Made by a program: the position numbers and the translations under genes
Notes under the pieces: generated by a model
Told to the model about the DNA's origin: nothing
What the model saw: the letters and a program-made list of their open reading frames with translations, nothing else
Database searches by the model: none
Source of the DNA: Collinsella sp.
GTDB taxonomy: Bacteria; Actinomycetota; Coriobacteriia; Coriobacteriales; Coriobacteriaceae
Reading direction: 5' to 3'
DNA length: 16,638 nt
Assembly: GCA_019413955.1 (NCBI GenBank)
Contig: DXMX01000040.1
Location: forward strand, 1-16,638
Shown: positions 14,059-16,638 of the stretch, one piece after another
Numbering within the stretch: the stretch's first letter is position 1
Layout of the letters: each line of letters begins with the position of its first letter

Positions 14059-14787
14059 ATGAAGATCATTAAAGCTAAAGACTACGAGGATATGAGCCGC
14101 AAGGCCGCCAATATCATCTCGGCCCAGGTTATCCTCAAGCCCGATTGCGTGCTGGGTCTTGCCACCGGCTCCACCCCGATTGGCGCCTACAAGCAGCTCG
14201 CCGCTTGGTACAAGAAGGGTGACGTCGACTTTGCCGAGGTCAGCACCTACAACCTCGACGAGTATCGCGGCCTTTCGCACGACGATCCCCAGAGCTACCA
14301 CTACTTTATGCGTGAGAACTTCTTCGATCACATTAACATCGACCTGAACAACACGCATGTGCCCGATGGCTCCAATCCCGACGCTGCCGCTGCCTGCTCT
14401 GAGTATGACAAGATCGTCGCTGCCGCCGGTTACCCCGATCTGCAGCTGCTCGGCATCGGTAACAACGGTCACATTGGCTTCAACGAGCCCGATGACCACT
14501 TCTCCAAGGGTACGCACTGCGTCGACCTCACCGAGAGCACCATTCAGGCCAACAGCCGCCTGTTCGACAGCATCGACGACGTGCCCCGTCAGGCCTACAC
14601 CATGGGCACTCAGACCATCATGTATGCCCGCATGATCCTGGTTGTCGCCAATGGCGAGGCCAAGGCCCAAGCCGTGCATGACATGTGCTTTGGTCCGGTT
14701 ACCCCCGAGTGCCCTGCCTCGATCCTGCAACTGCACACCAACTGCGTTGTCGTTGCCGACGAGGCCGCCCTTTCGCTTTGCGAGTAG
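14059..14787 (+). CDS. nagB: Glucosamine-6-phosphate deaminase
   Basis: A 242-residue cytosolic enzyme converting glucosamine-6-phosphate to fructose-6-phosphate and ammonia, the entry of amino sugars into glycolysis. The phosphate-binding loop is LGLATGSTPIGAY (32-44), the catalytic Asp67 lies in NLDEY (65-69), and the active-site segment GIGNNGHIGFNEP (132-144) supplies His138 and Glu143. The position of E. coli Asp141 is Asn136 here, a substitution common in short Gram-positive NagB proteins. The length matches that shorter class, which lacks the E. coli allosteric C-terminus. The start at 14059 follows GAAAGGA; an upstream in-frame start at 13894 would read through the leader and is rejected. 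It acts opposite to the biosynthetic direction fed by glmM. No nagA is adjacent. Confidence 0.96.
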   Translation: MKIIKAKDYEDMSRKAANIISAQVILKPDCVLGLATGSTPIGAYKQLAAWYKKGDVDFAEVSTYNLDEYRGLSHDDPQSYHYFMRENFFDHINIDLNNTHVPDGSNPDAAAACSEYDKIVAAAGYPDLQLLGIGNNGHIGFNEPDDHFSKGTHCVDLTESTIQANSRLFDSIDDVPRQAYTMGTQTIMYARMILVVANGEAKAQAVHDMCFGPVTPECPASILQLHTNCVVVADEAALSLCE

Positions 14788-14819
14788 CGCGAATCCTGCA
14801 GCTCGACATAGCCTTGCCT

Positions 14820-14847
14820 AAGGCCTCCGCTTTGCGGGGGCCTTTTT
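14820..14847 (+). terminator. Rho-independent terminator of nagB
   Basis: AAGGCCTCCGC (14820-14830) pairs with GCGGGGGCCTT (14834-14844) over 11 bp with one T-G wobble around a TTT loop, ending in TTTTT (14843-14847). Confidence 0.93.
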
Positions 14848-15235
14848 GCTATCCCTTTTTGCCCACTTGACCAAAAACTTGCCGCAAGCTTGACGAATGC
14901 CGGATGTCCAACAGCTTGATTCATCCTATACCAGATTCTATGCAAAAATGCCACCAGAAGGTCGTAGACGGTAGCGGGTGCTAGGCGAGTTGAATGACAT
15001 GGCTGAACCTTGTTCATCTGCGTTACACTGCCGCTTAGATGGGACAAGCTGACAAGCTCATTTACCTGCTTAAAGACCGATTAGTCGGGGGATTAATAAC
15101 AATCGGCCCTCGCTGTACAAAAACTTGCCGCTTGCGTACCAAAAGACAACCTAAAACACAAGGTCGCTCTATTCATAGCGCGGCTTGTATGGTCTTGCGG
15201 CTACAGTGTCCATACGGTCGAGTTGAGGAGCGGGC
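14848..15235. other. Gene-free upstream region of the STAND-like gene
   Basis: 388 bases without a credible gene. It holds a pair of 14-bp direct repeats, CAAAAACTTGCCGC, at 14872-14885 and 15118-15131. The first continues into a CTTGC-C-GCAAG palindrome (14878-14888). Locally lower GC fits a regulatory region. TATACC (14927-14932) and TACACT (15024-15029) are possible -10 elements without convincing -35 partners. Confidence 0.5.
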
Positions 15236-16638
15236 ATGGTAAACGATTTGAGCGGTATAGACGACCTCGAGCTGATGCCGCTGGGCGGAGGCTATATGGT
15301 GCGACGCGAACGCTTGATGAATGAGCTTATCGCCAAGGGCCGAAAGGCCGGCATCGTGGTTCTTTATGCGCCCGACGGGTTTGGGAAGACCTCGGTGCTG
15401 CTGCAGTACACCCATGAGGTTAAATGCGACCCGACGCGAGGCCCCGTGCGGATTATCGAGGCCGATCGCGCCACTGGGCGCGAGGTGTTTATGCAGCTCG
15501 AGGTGGTTACTGAAGAACTCAAAGACAAACCGCATTCCCTTATCGCGATTGATAATGTGCCAAACCTCGATCAGCACGATACCGAGGACCTCATCGACAG
15601 GATTCGCGGCCTGCGCGCTATGGGGGTAGGGGTCTTTATTTCCTGCCGTCCTTCAAATCGTCAGCTGATTCACGGGCTGGGCGATTCGGTTAAGATCAAT
15701 GCGCAGATGCTCAAGGTGCATGCCTATGAGTATTCGGCGTGGGCATCGGCGTTTTCGATCAGCACATCGCTCGACTTTTATCAGCTCACGCAGGGCGTGC
15801 CCGAGCTCGTTTCGGCATTGCAGACGGGTCTGTATGGCCAAGGCGACGTAGCCGGTCTGCTCGAAAACGAGATTGTCAACGTATATGGCGCGGCACTTGT
15901 CGACCTGGCTTCGCTCGACAATAATGCACTGTTTTGCGTGGCATGTCTCATGATTTTGATGGGCGAGGGCAATATCGCAGAACTCGAGGCTTGCGGGGTG
16001 AGGCTATCGATGGTCGACCAGTCCTACTTCGTACGCGACTACCCGATCTTTGGCTTGGACCCCGCCGAGCGGAGTTTTACGTGTCTGGGCACGGAGGATA
16101 ACGGACGCTTGCGCTTGCGTAAGTTGGTGGCCGAGGTTCGCCCCGAACTTGTTCCGAGGGCGGCCCGGATTTTGCTTAAGGCGGGCCGATGCGATGCGGC
16201 GATGGGCCTGGCGGACGCCTTTTTGGACCGTGATGCGGTCCTTGAACTTGCTGGGCAGTATGGGGTCGATCTGGCTCTGACGGGGCACGGGGCCGATATC
16301 TGCCGAGCAGCGCTGGGCACGATCGATGCCGAGGATCCGGCTCCAGAGCCAACGCCTGCCGAGGCGCTTGGCGTATATCTGGCAGCGGTCAGCGTGTCCA
16401 ATACAAAGCTCGCTCGCTATATGGCATCGGTCATCGAGCGCGGGGGCGAACGGGCGGCCTGCGAAATAGACCCTGTTTCATGGAGGGTGGCCCAGACACT
16501 GACGGCTGTTTGCTATGGGGACAACGGGCTTGGGCTTCCTACGAACCTGGCCGTGCCAGAAATAGAGACGTCCCACACCGCACTCGACATGCTGTCCGCG
16601 CATATCGAGGTCAAGCGATGCCTGACCGAACGGGGAGA
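15236..16638 (+). CDS. P-loop NTPase, MalT/LuxR-like STAND regulator (N-terminal part; runs off window)
   Basis: An open frame of 467 codons without a stop at the window end, so the gene is incomplete. The ATG at 15236 has GAGGAG five bases upstream. A P-loop lies near the N-terminus, APDGFGKTS (45-53; Walker A with Ala for the first Gly), followed by a Walker B-like LIAIDN (102-107). The region from about 270 onward is helix-rich and may be the start of a helical repeat region. Position and spacing of these motifs match MalT-type STAND regulators (usually about 900 residues), where ATP binding and an effector control a C-terminal LuxR helix-turn-helix. That output domain would lie outside the window, so regulator function is an inference. 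It could instead be another AAA/STAND protein. Confidence 0.75.
   Translation, partial: MVNDLSGIDDLELMPLGGGYMVRRERLMNELIAKGRKAGIVVLYAPDGFGKTSVLLQYTHEVKCDPTRGPVRIIEADRATGREVFMQLEVVTEELKDKPHSLIAIDNVPNLDQHDTEDLIDRIRGLRAMGVGVFISCRPSNRQLIHGLGDSVKINAQMLKVHAYEYSAWASAFSISTSLDFYQLTQGVPELVSALQTGLYGQGDVAGLLENEIVNVYGAALVDLASLDNNALFCVACLMILMGEGNIAELEACGVRLSMVDQSYFVRDYPIFGLDPAERSFTCLGTEDNGRLRLRKLVAEVRPELVPRAARILLKAGRCDAAMGLADAFLDRDAVLELAGQYGVDLALTGHGADICRAALGTIDAEDPAPEPTPAEALGVYLAAVSVSNTKLARYMASVIERGGERAACEIDPVSWRVAQTLTAVCYGDNGLGLPTNLAVPEIETSHTALDMLSAHIEVKRCLTERG

Noticed and set aside
14996..15009. Third copy of the operator (CATGGCTGAACCT)
   Set aside because: It resembles only one half-site with an extra base; the other half is absent, so it is not palindromic.

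Overview
The window looks like a chromosomal segment of a high-GC Coriobacteriia-type actinobacterium, most like Collinsella. This rests on base composition, codon use, the tmRNA type and the gene set; no database search was run. It reads as core housekeeping genes on the right, with an accessory metal- and transport-related block on the left.

Left block (1-8120). An AraC-family activator gene (263-1267, minus strand) is divergent from a tightly coupled pair of ABC half-transporters (1382-4963). The layout resembles the regulator plus YbtP/YbtQ or IrtA/IrtB-type siderophore transporters. The cassette is bracketed by copies of a GTCCC/GGGAC palindromic repeat. Next comes a two-gene unit: a small membrane-anchored protein (5159-5404) and an unusual heavy-metal-type P-type ATPase (5423-7498), which has a YSC sequence where CPC normally sits. 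The ABC and ATPase promoters share a near-identical palindrome built on GTTAGCCATGGCTAAC. This suggests one metal-responsive repressor links them. The ATPase unit ends in a strong hairpin. A PIN-domain gene begins within a few bases of that hairpin, probably at a TTG codon.

Middle (8120-9878). A small acidic protein of unknown function lies on the minus strand. After it come the tmRNA gene ssrA (8794-9157) and its terminator. The next 680 bases contain no credible gene. They hold inverted copies of the tmRNA 3' end, which may be scars of integration at ssrA, and an array of about five and a half 62-bp units made of alternating inverted repeats.

Right block (9879-16638). In order: a patatin-like phospholipase; the rplM-rpsI ribosomal operon with a clear promoter and terminator; glmM (phosphoglucosamine mutase); a stand-alone glucose-type PTS EIIA; and nagB (glucosamine-6-phosphate deaminase), which follows a perfect 14-bp hairpin and an unexplained leader of about 200 bases. 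GlmM and NagB both handle amino-sugar phosphates: one feeds UDP-GlcNAc and peptidoglycan synthesis, the other returns glucosamine-6-phosphate to glycolysis. The last gene starts at 15236 and runs off the end of the window. It encodes a P-loop NTPase resembling the N-terminal part of MalT/LuxR-like STAND regulators.
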